From the NCBI GenBank assembly GCA_032620915.1, contig CP136052.1, positions 86,001-150,000 of the forward strand: a DNA stretch of 64,000 bases, written 5' to 3'. The position numbers and the translations under genes were made by a program. Origin of the DNA: Oscillospiraceae bacterium NTUH-002-81 (GTDB taxonomy: Bacteria; Bacillota; Clostridia; Lachnospirales; Lachnospiraceae). The notes under the pieces were generated by a model that was not told where the DNA came from, searched no databases, and was given only the letters and a program-made list of their open reading frames with translations. Positions 8,282 to 19,748 of this stretch are shown here, one piece after another (the stretch's first letter is position 1; each line of letters begins with the position of its first letter).

Positions 8282-8323
8282 GTGAAAAACAAATGTCTGC
8301 TAGCGCAGCCGCTTGTTTTTCAC
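8282..8323. terminator. Long palindrome in the GGDEF/adhesin intergenic region
   Basis: GTGAAAAACAA pairs with TTGTTTTTCAC around an inner CTGC-tagc-GCAG hairpin. It could end antisense transcription, or be part of the repeat family; it has no clean T-run beyond the stem. The rest of 8324-8497 is AT-rich, contains the palindrome AAAAAGGTgaACCTTTTT (8391-8408) and the ribosome site GAAAGGA before 8498. I could not place a confident promoter. Confidence 0.4.
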
Positions 8324-8497
8324 TGCGCGCATTATATTATAACATAGTTCTTTGTGGGGCGCGCGACAAAAAGTTTGAAAAATTTTTGAAAAAGGTGAAC
8401 CTTTTTCTGAACCGCCCCGCTCTTAATAAGTAGAAGGTTATCTATTGTTGAACAACAGGTGGGATATACAGATCACAAGAGAAAGGAAAGATACCGT

Positions 8498-11400
8498 ATG
8501 AAGAGCTATTTTTAAAAGAGGTCTTGCGTTAGTTTTGGCGGTGGCGCTGGTCGTGTCCAGCGGCCTGTACGTGTCTTCGGATCGTACCTTAAAGGCGACG
8601 GGCGAGGATGAGATGTACAGCGAAGCCGGCGCGGAGACAACGCAGGAAGTAGTGGAAGTACAGGCAGAGCAGGAGGAAGCACAGCCCGTGGCGGAAGCGC
8701 CCGCAGAGGAGGCGCCTGCCCAGGAGCCTGAGACGACGGTGCATGAGATTGAGATCGCGCCGGAACAGCCGCAGGCACAGGAAGAGACACCTGCGGAAGA
8801 GCCGAAGGCGGAGGCAGCAGAAGCACCGGCGCAGGAAGAGACACCGGCGCAGGAAGCACAGGCCAAGGCCCCGGCGGCAGAGACTCCCGTGGAAGAGGAG
8901 AAGGCAGCAGAAGTCTGTCAGCTGCATGTGCAGGCCGTATCCGGCGGCAAGGTAACCGTATCGGTGGATGGCGGCAGTGCGAAGAATGCAGCAGACGGCC
9001 TGACAGAGGAGATGCAGAAGAATGCATCTGTGGTTCTCCATGTATCTGCAGATGAGAATCATGAGATCGCAGCTGTGACAGCCAACGGTACTGCACTTGG
9101 TGCGGTATCCGGTGACAGCGCAAATGCATCTTATGAGCTGAAGGCAGATGCTGATACCACCATCGCTGTTTCCTTTAAGGAAAAAGCAGAGGAAGTACAG
9201 CAGGAATCTCCGAAGACTGAGGAGAAGAAGGACGAACAGAAAGCGGAAGAAGCTAAAGAAGAGACTCCGGCTGAGGCGGAGCAGGAGGAAGCCGCAGAGA
9301 AGGATCTGAACGAGATGCCTGCGGATGAGCTGTTCGCGTATCTCATGACCGTATCCGGCGACGACATGGACGCGCTCTATGAGAAATATCCGAATCTGGA
9401 CGAGCTTACCGCAGCATTCAGTGAAGAGCAGAAGAATGCGCTTACCGCACACTTTGGCGGGGATCAGGCTGTGACGCTGGATGTTACAACCGATTATACG
9501 CTCCGGGAGGGAGAGAGTATTTCCGTTACCGGAACACAGGGAGATTATCCGGCGAGTGACCGCTGGCAGATCACGTCCGGTTCTGCGATCGTGAGACTGG
9601 ATACCTATTCCGAGAATACGGCGCAGCTTACAGCCCTGGCTGTGGGTACTGCAACAGTAAAGCATGGTTTTTGGGTAAGGAATAAAGGCTGGAACTGGAA
9701 TGAGGAGACCTTTACCCTGACAGTTATCCCGGCTGTAGAGGCTACATCACTGACGGTATATCCGGAAAGCGTTTCAGTTGCAGCCAATAGCACGGTACAG
9801 CTGACTGCAACTGTTGAACCGGGCAATGCATCTGTTACATGGGCCAGCAGTGACCCCAATATTGCTACGGTTGACAGGAACGGAAAAGTGACAGGCGTGA
9901 AGGAAGGAAGTGCGACAGTCACCGCTTCTTCCGGCACCCGGGTGGCGTCTTCTGTCATTACTGTAACGAGAGACACCACCGGAGATGTGTCCGGGCAGAC
10001 TGCATATTTCTATATCTGGAAACCGGGAGCTTCTACGAGTGCCAGTTATCGGGATACCTGGTATTATGCAGGCACCGGAAGCGTCACGGGGCCAAAGGCC
10101 ACAGCGGGTCTGCACGGAACAAGATATTATGACTGGAATATGGTTACTGCCTATCCGGGCACGATGCCGGATATCACTGTAGATGGAGTAACGTATACGT
10201 ATAATGCATCTCCGGATGCCCCGGTCGGTACCTATTCCGTAAACTGGGCATATCTTGTCGTGGAGAATGGCGCAAACGATGGGTATAGTACAGTCGTACC
10301 GAATGGTACATATGTATACCATGTGGACGGGTATGCGGTGTTTAAGACCGCAGGCGAGATTACCGTGGATTTCCAGGTGAAACAGCCGACAGTCAGCGGA
10401 TTTGACAGTGTGACCGGATGGCCCAAGGTATACAAGCAGGGTAATGATGTGACGGCACCTGCCCAGGATGCGACCAAGACCGTCAACAATGTGACTTATA
10501 CGTTCGATGGCTGGTATAAGGATCAGGGATGCACGCAGAGAGCCACTGCAGAAGATTTCAGAAACTTGCAGGAAAGTGTCGTTTTCTATGGGAAATATGT
10601 GGCCAACAGTGCAGCGTATACGGTGGAATATTATTATGATGATGTACTGAATGCCAATGAGACGGTCAATGGAAATGGCACGCAGGGAGAGCGGATTCCT
10701 TACGCCGCACCGGGCGAGAAGACCGCAGGAGATATCACCTATAAGCTTGACCGCGTGGAGACACCGGGAAAGCTGATCACCTCCGACAGTGCGGAAAATG
10801 TGATCCGTATTTATTATAAAGGGGAATATCAGGTTGTCTATGATCTGAATGGCGGAACGACCACCAGTGCGCAGACGACATTTGGCGGCCTGCACAAAGG
10901 AGATGCGACGCCGACCATCGACGATCCGACCAGAGCAGCAGATGACACCTATACATACGAATTTGCAGGGTGGAATCCGACTGTCAGCGACACAGTGACC
11001 GGAAATGCAACCTATGTGGCACAGTGGACACCGGTATACAAGATTTTCCATGTGACTTACGACTGGGGCACCCCGGACAAGGCAGTCACCGATGTATACT
11101 CCCTGCCGACCGATAGCACTGTCTACCACTACAATGATCCGTATGAAGCGGTAAAGACCTCTTACGGAAGAGTGGAGACGACAGACCGGTACGGCAATGT
11201 GAATGGTTACTACAGCTTCAGCGGCTGGAGTCCGGCAGAGGGCACCATCACAGGCGATGTGACCATCACCGGTGAATGGACATACACATCGGTAACGGTA
11301 GAGAAACATAAGGTATTCTACACCTGGAAAGGTCTGCCGGATGCAACCTTGTATAATGAAGCGGGCACAGAGATTTCCAGACCGGAATACCCGCATGACA

Positions 11401-14400
11401 TCCCCGGACTGGTGAATGGCGAAAGCTATGCTGATCAGTTGGATACCGGAATGCCGGGTACGGTGGTATACACCCGGGATGCATTCGGCAACAAGACCGG
11501 TAAGTACACGTTAAGTGCATGGACAGATCCGAATAACGGTATCATGGGAACCGCAGACGTGAATGTAACGGGTGTCTGGCAGGAAGAGATATTCCAGGTA
11601 AAGGAGTGGCATATCACTTACGAATGGAGCGGAGATGTGCCGACAGGCGATTACGCCCAGACACTGCCGACAGATGGCACTACCTATAAAAACAACCAGG
11701 ATTACACAGTAGATACCAAGTATGGCGAAAATTACACCGTAACCACTTATGACGAGTGGAACAATGTGACTGGCACCTATACTTTCAGCGGATGGGATAC
11801 CGAAGACGGAAAGATCACAGAAAACCTGACCATCAGGGGTACCTGGAAATATGACAAGACAGATGTTGCAAAACACAATGTAAACTACATCTGGCATAAT
11901 TTCCCTGCTGGCACTCTTTATAATGATGAGGGCATAGTGGTAACACCGGAGAAACCGACTTCCATCACTGACCTGGTGAAGGGACAGAAGTACACCATTG
12001 ATAAGGCAATGCCGGGAACCATTGTGTACACCCACGATGATCTGGGCAACGTCAATGCGAAATATGAGTTAAGCGCATGGACAGATCCGGGTAACGGTAC
12101 CATGGGCGAGGCAGATATTACCGTCAGTGCTACATGGGTAAAAGAAGACGTAGAGGTGAAGACCTGGAAGCTTACCTATGCATGGAACGGGGATGTGCCC
12201 ACAGGCGTTTATGCACAGATCCTGCCCACCGATGATACAGCATACAGAAACAATGAGGTATTTCACGCAACAAATCAGTACCCGGCCGGTTACACCGTAA
12301 CCACCAGGGATGCATATGGCAACATCAATGGCCGGTACGAGTTCAGCGGCTGGACACCGCTGACCGGAACGATGACATCTGACCGTACCATCTCCGGTAC
12401 ATGGAAATTCATCAGCCAGACAGTGGAGGCACATGAGGTGCACTACAGCTGGGGGGCAACCCTGCCCAATGAAACACTGTATGATGCAGATGGCAACGAA
12501 CTGAAAGTACGGCCGACGGAGCCCACCGATGGCAACAAGTATGTAAATAACCAGACCTATCCGGTCAATCGTGACCAGGAGGGCATGACCGTTTACACCA
12601 GAGATGCATATGGCAACACCAACGCTTCCTACAAACTGAGCACATGGACGGATCCGGGTAACGGCACCATGGGCAACAGCGATGTGACCATCACCTCCGA
12701 ATGGGTGAAGACAGAAATCGCGGTGGATACATGGAAGATCACGTATTCCTGGGATGGAGACATTCCGACCGGCGTGACCCTGCCCAACGATCCGACAGAA
12801 TATGTGAATGGCGCAACATACAAGATTGATACGACTTATACCAGCAGCTATACCGTACCGACTCATGACCAGTATGGAAATATCACCGGGGAGTATCGGT
12901 TCTCCGGCTGGGATAAAGCACCGGGAATCATTACCAGCAATATCGAGGTAAAGGGAACCTGGAACTATGTAGAGACAGAGCTGGTACAGTATACGGTAGA
13001 GTATACGTGGAGCGGTCTGCCGACCGGCGTTACCCTTTATGACGCAGATGGCAAAGAGACCACACCGGAGAAACCGGAATCTATCACCGGATTGGTGAAC
13101 GGCGAGAGCTATGCCGAGCGGATTGATACCACCATGCTGAACACGGTGGTATACACCCATGACGAGTACGGCAACCGGACAGCTTCCTATACGTTAGGAA
13201 AATGGCAGGATCAGGGAACCGGAAAGATCAACAACGCCAACGGAGAGATAAAGGGTGTCTGGACAGAAGAGAAGCTGGATGTGGCTACCTGGAAGATCAC
13301 ATACAACTGGAAAGGTAATGTACCGTCCGGCAAATACGCACAGACGCTTCCGACAGACAGTAAAACTTATATCAATGGAGAGCAGTACACCGTTGATGAC
13401 AAATTCAAGGACGGAATAACCGTAGAGACAACCGATGATTTCGGCAACGTGAATGGCGTTTACACTTTCCATGGCTGGAACCATCAGACAGGGGAGACCA
13501 TCACCTCCGACCTGACCATTGAAGGTACATGGAGCTTTGAGACCAAGACGGTGGATGCTCATAATGTCACCTACCATTGGGAGGGCCTGCCGGGTGAGCA
13601 GTTATATGATAAGGACGGAAACAAAGTAACACCGCAGGAACCCAAAGGGCATACCAGTCTGGTGAACAACCAGCCTTATACGGTAGACCGTTCTCAGGAG
13701 AATATGGTGGTGTATACCCATGACCAGTACGGCAATGTCAATGCCAAGTACACACTGGGCACCTGGCAGGATCCGGAAAACGGCGTCATGAAGAACGCGA
13801 ACATCACCATTGAGGCAAAGTGGACGGCGGAAGCTGTCGATGTGAAGACGTGGAATATCACTTACGAGTGGACAGGCACGACTGTACCGGCAGGTGTGAA
13901 TCCGCCCACCGACAGCAGAACCTATACCAACCGACAGCCTTATACCGTTGATCGGACATTTACAACGGGATATACGGTAAATTCTTACGATGCGTACAAC
14001 AACGTCAACGGTGTTTACACCTTCCAGGGCTGGGATACCGCAGACGGCACCATCACCAGTGACCTGACCATCAAAGGAAGCTGGACATTTACTAAGACAG
14101 ACGTAAAACAGCTGAACGTTATCTACAGCTGGAGCGGTCTGCCGGAGAATACCAGACTGTACGATGAAAAAGGAAACGAAGTTACACCGCAGCTGCCCGC
14201 AGGCGCTTCTGGTCTGGTGAAGAATCAGAAGTACACGGTAGATACAAAAGTTTGCCCGGCTGGCACCAAGGTCTACACAAAGGATGCCTATGGCAACCTG
14301 AATGTCTGCTATACCCTGGGTGACTGGAGTGCATCCGGTGAGATCACCATGGCAGACAGCGATGTGGAGATCAGCGCACAGTGGACACCGGAAGTAATCG

Positions 14401-17400
14401 AACTTCCTGATTACAGCATTACTTATACCTGGGATGGAGACGTACCGACAGGTGTGAATCTGCCGACAGACAACACCAAGTATAAGAACAACCAGCCGTA
14501 CACGGTAAATACCACATACGGCGAAGGATATACGGTAAACCGCACAGACGAGTACGGCAATGTGAATGGCGTCTATACGTTCAGCGGCTGGGATAAAGGA
14601 AATGGCAGGATTAATCATTCTGACCTGATCATCCATGGAACCTGGAGCCTGAAAGAGACGACCGTGGCACAGCACAATGTGACCTACACCTGGGATCTGC
14701 CGAAGGGAACCTACTATACGGCAGCAGGTACGCAGATTGTACCGACGCTTCCTGATCCGCACGTCGGACTGGTGAAAAATCAGGGCTATACGATCGACAC
14801 CTTAAGACAGGGCATGGTGGTCTATACCCATGACCAGTATGGCAATGTGAATGCATCCTACACCATGGGCAACTGGAGCGATCCGGGCAACGGCGTGATG
14901 GGAGATGAAAACATCGTTGTATCCGGTCACTGGACCAAAGCGGATGTAACGGTACAGACCTGGAAGCTGACTTACAAGTGGAGCGGCCTGAAAGACGGCG
15001 AGCAGCTGTACGATGCGGACGGGCAGGAAATCACTGAAAATGTAAAGGAACCGATTGACAATAGGACTTATATCAACAAAGAGCCTTTTGCGGCAGAAGC
15101 CGGATACTTTGACGGCTATCAGGTATACACCCATGATCAGTATGGCAATGTCAACGGCGAATATACCTTCAGCGGCTGGACACCCAAGTCCGGTATCATG
15201 ACTGCTGATCAGAACATCGAAGGCACATGGACATTCAGAGAAACAACCGTGACAGCGCATCAGGTAACCTATCGCTGGAGCGGCCTGCCGGATGGCGTGA
15301 TCTTATACGATGCAGCAGGCAACACGATCGTTCCCACATTGCCGGGTGGCACAAGCGGCCTGGTGAAGGGACAGCCTTATACGGTGAATACCGCAGGCGC
15401 TCCCGCGGGTATGCAGGTTTATACCCATGACGAATATGGCAATGCAGATGTATGCTACACCTTAGGTGACTGGAGCGCATCCGGCACCATCACCATGGGA
15501 GACTCTGATATCGTGATCGTTGCCGCGTGGACAGGCGAAAGCATAACGATTCCTGAATGGAAGATTACCTACTCCTGGGATGGCAAGATCCCGGATGGCG
15601 TCACCCTGCCGACCGATGACACGAGCTACAAGAACAATCAGCCCTACGAGATCGACAAGACCTATACAGGCGAAACAAAAATTGAAGTAAAAGATGCATA
15701 TGAGAACGTCATCGGCATCTACAGCTTCAGCGGCTGGGATACGAAAGATGGTAAGATTACCAGCAATCTGACCGTAACTGGTATCTGGAGCTACGAAGCG
15801 AAGCCGCAGACTCCGCATAAGGTAGCCTATACCTGGAGCGGCCTGCCGGAAAACGAAACACTTTATGACGGCGAAGGCAATGAAGTGACACCGAAGCTGC
15901 CGGGCGACATTACTGATCTGGTGAACAATCAGCCTTATACACTGGACAACACCCTGATCGGAACGACGGTATACACCCATGACCAGTACGGCAACCAGAC
16001 AGCAGTCTACACCTTAAGCGGCTGGACGGATCCCAATAACGGTATCATGGGAACCGCAGATGTAGAGGTAGCAGGCACCTGGACGAAGGAAGAGATTCCC
16101 GTACAGACCCATACCATTACCTACACCTGGAGCGGTTTGCCGGAAGAACCCATTCTGGATGCGAACGGCAGCGATGCAACACCGAAGAAACCGGAAGACA
16201 ACCGGATTTACACACACAACGCACCTTACAGTGTCGATACCACTTTCCCGGCAGGTTATACGGTAACCACCTATGACCAGTATGGAAATCCGAACGGTGC
16301 CTATATCTTCAGCGGCTGGGATGCTGTGGAGACAAAGGGCTACATCACCGCAGACCTGACATTTAAGGGCGAATGGCGCTATGAGGCAGCGGAAGTTGCA
16401 AAACACAATGTGGTATACAGCTGGAGCGGCCTGCCGGAGGAGCAGCTGTACGATGCCGACGGCAATCCGATCGCACTGGCAGTACCGGCAAGCATCATCG
16501 GCCTGGTAAACAACCAGCCTTACGATGTGGATACCACATACCCGAACATGACCGTATACACCCGCGACGCTTATGGAAATGTCAATGCAAGCTACACTTT
16601 TGGCAGCTGGAATGACCCGAATGGCGGCGTCATGGGAGAAACAAATGTAACCGTAGACGGCACCTGGACAAAGGCAGAGATCGCAGTGGCACAGTACACC
16701 GTGACCTATCTGGTAGACGGACAGGTATATGGAGCAGTGGAAACGTATGTACCGGGTCAGCCTATCGCAGCCCTGCGGCAGGCACTCACCAGAACAGGCT
16801 ACACCTTCAGCGGCTGGAACCCGTCTACACTTCCGGAGAAGATGCCGGCACACAACATCACTGTTGAGGGCACCTTCGCTGTGAACAGATACACACTTAC
16901 CGTACACTATGTGGATACCAACGGAAATCCCGTGGCAGCAGATTACAACGGCACTTACGACTTTGGCGCACAGTTCCATGTCGTATCCCCGAACGTAACC
17001 GGCTACACACCGAATTATGCATCCATCAGAAGCGATGAGAACGGTATGCCCGCACAGAACCTGGAATTCACCATCGTTTATACCGCAAATCCCGGCGGCA
17101 ATAACCCGGGCGGCGGCGGAGACGATAATGGCGGCGGTGATGACAACGGCGGCGGAACCACACCGGGAGGCGGTACAACGACAACCACAACAGACAACAC
17201 ACCGGCAGCAACACCTGCTGACGGCGGAAATGCACAGACCGAGACGGTGCCGGCTGCACAGGACGCAGTGGTGACACCGGACGGAAACGGCGGCTATGAT
17301 CTGACAGCGATCGCGGACGGGGAGACACCTCTCGCAGACATGGAGCTGGACAACCATAAATGCTGTATCATGCATTTCCTGTTGATGCTGATCGCCCTGA

Positions 17401-17543
17401 TCGTTCTTGGCTTCTATACCAGAAGCAGAAAGAAACATCAGGAGAAGATTCATGAACTGAGAGAAGAGCTGGAACTGGAAAAACAGAAACGCGGCCTGAC
17501 AGGCACTGACGCTGCAACGGCTGCCGGTAACGGAAGGGAGTAA
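8498..17543 (+). CDS. Giant repeat surface protein with 20 SHIRT-like domains (start codon region out of frame)
   Basis: About 3,014 residues if read from ATG 8498 (GAAAGGA upstream) with one T dropped from the T5 run at 8509-8513; this gives the signal peptide MKSYFKRGLALVLAVALVVS. As it stands the ATG frame stops after MKSYF and the long frame begins at a TTG (8535). In order: signal peptide; Glu/Ala/Pro-rich stretch; more acidic sequence to about residue 300; a BIG2 Ig-like domain (LTVYPESVSVAANSTVQLTA); InlB-like beta-grasp segments (YTFDGWYKDQG); 20 tandem repeats of 85-100 residues alternating two types; an InlB-like segment; a MucBP-like segment; a Gly/Thr linker; a C-terminal membrane helix and a charged cytoplasmic helix. 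There is no LPxTG motif, so it is membrane-anchored. Likely an extended adhesin. The SHIRT assignment is by pattern. Confidence 0.88.
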
Positions 17544-17545
17544 GA

Positions 17546-17758
17546 ATGATGTTGTATAATCTGTATGTGTTTGACCACAATGTTCTGCACATGTGCTTCT
17601 GGACACTGCCGGCAATCATTGCCGCAGCAGCAATGGTCATTGTAGGCCTCGTCCATGGACACAACCAGAAAAAGCGTGAGAAGAAGTTTGAGGAAGAGCT
17701 TGCGGAAAAACTGCAGGGAAATCTGGAAGGAGGGAATGAATCATGTCATATATCATAG
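17546..17758 (+). CDS. Small membrane protein with charged cytoplasmic tail
   Basis: 70 residues: one membrane helix (about 16-40, FWTLPAIIAAAAMVIVGLV) then QKKREKKFEEELAEKLQGN, a basic-acidic helix. It starts 2 bp after the giant protein's stop, with GGAAGGGAG upstream, so the two are co-transcribed and probably translationally coupled. The tail resembles the cytoplasmic ends of the giant protein and of the next small protein. I know no family for it; a role in anchoring or assembling the giant protein is inference. Confidence 0.75.
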   Translation: MMLYNLYVFDHNVLHMCFWTLPAIIAAAAMVIVGLVHGHNQKKREKKFEEELAEKLQGNLEGGNESCHIS

Positions 17759-17934
17759 AGCATACCCGGTTGGGATTTTGCTGGCTGGATATTGTCGCAC
17801 TCATTGTTCTCCTGGTAGTCGTGATCTGGTTCATGGTAAAACGCCATGACATGAAAAACGAAGAGAAGGATCTGGAGGACGAGCTTTCCGCCATCTACGC
17901 GGGAGATACGGTGGACACCGAACATCATATCTAA
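17743..17934 (+). CDS. Second small membrane protein with charged cytoplasmic tail
   Basis: 63 residues: one membrane helix (about 14-33, LDIVALIVLLVVVIWFMV) followed by KNEEKDLEDELSAIYAGDT. The start overlaps the end of the previous gene by 16 bp and is preceded by GGAAGGAGGG. Together with the giant protein and the 70-residue protein it forms a three-gene unit in which every product has a membrane helix and a similar EE-x-LE-EL cytoplasmic helix. A hairpin at 17943-17978 (GGGGATGCGCAG with CTGTGCATCCTC) follows but lacks a T-run. Confidence 0.75.
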   Translation: MSYIIEHTRLGFCWLDIVALIVLLVVVIWFMVKRHDMKNEEKDLEDELSAIYAGDTVDTEHHI

Positions 17935-18150
17935 ACAAAATCAGGAGGGGATGCGCAGGAATCTGTGCATCCTCTTCCAAGTTTCGGGCATTTGTTATCG
18001 CCTGCGCGGGAAAGTGCCATGTACTGTAGTAAAAGGCGTATACTGCGTGGAAGTGAAATAAGGCAGCAATTTGCACGGACAGAATGCGTCCAAGCGTTAT
18101 ATACAGGAAAGATGGTTGAAATGCCAGGTGGATTTTTGGCCAGGACAGTG

Positions 18151-18156
18151 TATAAT
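18151..18156 (+). promoter_or_regulatory. Probable -10 box for signal peptidase gene
   Basis: TATAAT at 18151-18156 lies 33 bp before the chosen start at 18189. No good -35 at 16-18 bp spacing is seen (TTGAAA at 18116 is too far). Its position argues against an ATG start at 18159. Confidence 0.45.
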
Positions 18157-18188
18157 AGATGCGGAAATCAAACAGGGAAGTGATATCG

Positions 18189-18713
18189 TTGGGAAGAAGA
18201 ATGTTGAAAAAATATGACGGAAAGAAACAGGGATGGCTCCGGCAGGGTAAGGAACTGGCGGTGTTTATCATCCTCATGTTTGTTGTGTTCCGGTTTATTA
18301 TCGGGGTATCGCTGGTAAACGGCAGTTCCATGAACCCTTCGCTGAAAAATGGAGACGTGGTGGTGTATACGCGCATTGTTCCAAACTATGAGAGCGGCGA
18401 TATCGTGTGCATCCGCATGCCGTCGGGGGAATATTATATCAAACGCGTGATCGGGCTGGCGGGGGACACGGTGGAGATCCGAGACGGATCGGTGTATGTA
18501 AATAGCACTGTCCGGGAAGAAAACTATGCCCAGGGGAGGACAGAAACACAAGGGGATTCCATCAAATATCCCTACGAGGTCAAAGCTGACCGGGTATTTG
18601 TGCTGGGGGACAACCGGGAGGAATCCATGGACTCCCGCACCTTCGGCGCGGTGGCAAAATCCCAGATCAGAGGAAAGGTGCTCTTTTCTTTTTCTTTACC
18701 GGGGCATAAATGA
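18189..18713 (+). CDS. lepB: Signal peptidase I
   Basis: 174 residues. One N-terminal membrane helix (ELAVFIILMFVVFRFIIGV), then the catalytic Ser in NGSSMNPSLKNGD, the catalytic Lys in YYIKRVIGLAGD, and the conserved VLGDNREESMDSRTFG. It removes signal peptides from exported proteins at the outer face of the membrane. I prefer the TTG at 18189 because AGGGAAG sits 8 nt upstream; ATG 18201 is the alternative, and ATG 18159 is too close to a -10 box. It may be devoted to the neighbouring giant protein, but that is only suggested by position. Confidence 0.9.
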   Translation: MGRRMLKKYDGKKQGWLRQGKELAVFIILMFVVFRFIIGVSLVNGSSMNPSLKNGDVVVYTRIVPNYESGDIVCIRMPSGEYYIKRVIGLAGDTVEIRDGSVYVNSTVREENYAQGRTETQGDSIKYPYEVKADRVFVLGDNREESMDSRTFGAVAKSQIRGKVLFSFSLPGHK

Positions 18714-18804
18714 GTCATCTGCGTGTGTGACGAACGATGCGTGAGCTCTGGATAATCGGGTTAGTAGTGAGGCGCACGGATCATGCGATATGGATAAAGG
18801 GAGT

Positions 18805-18835
18805 GATCGTCGGAATATTCCGGCGATCGTTTCTA
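18805..18835 (+). terminator. Terminator-like hairpin before spmB
   Basis: GATCGTCGG-aatat-tCCGGCGATC hairpin followed by TTTCTAT. It would end transcription from the adhesin island just before spmB, so spmB may need its own promoter or read-through. Confidence 0.6.
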
Positions 18836-18872
18836 TATAATGAAACAAACGCTTGTGCAATGCGGTGACTTC

Positions 18873-19403
18873 ATGCGGCTGCTCCATTTTCTGTCAGAAT
18901 TTACGATACCACTCATCATTTTCTATATCGTGGGATACGGTTTGCTTCAGAAGAAAAATGTCTACGAATCGTTCATTTCCGGAGCCCGGGAGGGGATGGA
19001 GATCGTCGTGCGGATTTTGCCGACGCTCACCGGCCTCATGGTGGGCACAGGGGTGCTGCGTGCGTCCGGGCTGCTGGATTTTCTCGGAGACCATCTGGGG
19101 ATGCTTCTGGAACGGGTGCAGGTGCCCGGTGCACTGGTGCCGCTGATCATTTTGCGCATGTTTTCCTCGTCTGCGGCCACCGGGCTGTGTCTGGATATTT
19201 TTCAGCAGTACGGGCCGGACTCCCGGATCGGTATGATCACTTCGATCATGATGGGATGCACCGAGACGATTTTCTATACGATGAGTGTCTATTTCATGGC
19301 TGCAAAGGTAAAAAATACCCGGTATACGCTGCCGGGAGCTCTGGCGGCCACTTTTGCAGGCATCGCGGCGAGTATTTTTCTGGCGGGGAAAATGACGGTA
19401 TGA
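18873..19403 (+). CDS. spmB: Spore maturation protein B
   Basis: 176 residues from ATG 18873. It begins MRLLHFLSEFTIPLIIFYIV and contains REGMEIVVRILPTLTGLMVG, LIILRMFSSSAATGLCLDIF and MGCTETIFYTMSVYFMAAK, all typical of SpmB, a multi-helix membrane protein that works with SpmA in spore core dehydration. A longer frame from 18840 exists but adds residues foreign to the family and has no ribosome site; GGTGA precedes 18873. In most sporeformers spmB follows spmA directly; here about 18.4 kb lies between. Confidence 0.93.
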   Translation: MRLLHFLSEFTIPLIIFYIVGYGLLQKKNVYESFISGAREGMEIVVRILPTLTGLMVGTGVLRASGLLDFLGDHLGMLLERVQVPGALVPLIILRMFSSSAATGLCLDIFQQYGPDSRIGMITSIMMGCTETIFYTMSVYFMAAKVKNTRYTLPGALAATFAGIAASIFLAGKMTV

Positions 19404-19521
19404 AAACAGGGCGGATGGAACCAGCGTAAACAGGAATGAAGAGGCGGTCAACAGAGCGGATGAGCAGTACGAACGGAAAACGGTAGGCTGTGAAATTTAT
19501 GTAAAAGTTTCAGAAATCGCC

Positions 19522-19550
19522 TTGACAGCGCCGGAAAAACAGGATACAAT
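19522..19550 (+). promoter_or_regulatory. Promoter of riboswitch-ATPase transcript
   Basis: TTGACA (19522-19527), 17-bp spacer, TACAAT (19545-19550): a near-consensus housekeeping promoter. Transcription would start at about 19557, just before the riboswitch. Confidence 0.85.
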
Positions 19551-19555
19551 CGGCT

Positions 19556-19660
19556 TACATTTAGAGGGAGTAGTTTTGATACGTCATCCAACAGACGCGG
19601 CCTTGGAAGGTCTGGAGACGTATACCGGGATTTTTATATCGAAACGGGTACGAGACTTTT
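19556..19660 (+). ncRNA. yybP-ykoY (manganese) riboswitch aptamer
   Basis: It carries the family hallmarks: AGAGGGAGTAG at 19563-19573, the GTCATCCAACAGACG hairpin, a CCTTGGAAGG-like arm, and closing GAGACTTTT at 19652-19660 that pairs with the AGAG of the 5' strand. The family binds Mn2+ and turns on metal exporters. A second copy of the same class precedes mntP at 35540-35640. Confidence 0.8.
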
Positions 19661-19716
19661 CATGTGATTATTTGACAGGGAGTATGCAGATAATCACATG
19701 GAGGGTCTCTTTTTTT
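19652..19716 (+). terminator. Riboswitch-controlled terminator
   Basis: CATGTGATTAT (19661-19671) pairs with ATAATCACATG (19690-19700), and GAGAC (19652-19656) with GTCTC (19705-19709), followed by seven T. GAGAC is also the 3' strand of the aptamer's closing stem, so ligand-bound aptamer and terminator exclude each other: an ON switch. Confidence 0.85.
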
Positions 19717-19748
19717 ATATGATTTACAAAACAAAAGGAGGAGCCAGG

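Noticed and set aside
13602..14762. Long minus-strand open frames inside the giant adhesin gene (for example 14762-13602, 13160-12069, 17615-16014)
   Set aside because: They are antisense shadows of the repeats, with Cys/Ile/Arg-rich composition, no ribosome sites, and recurrence with the repeat period.
8535..17543. TTG at 8535 as the true adhesin start
   Set aside because: It cuts the signal peptide in half; ATG 8498 has a ribosome site and gives a perfect signal peptide with one T fewer.
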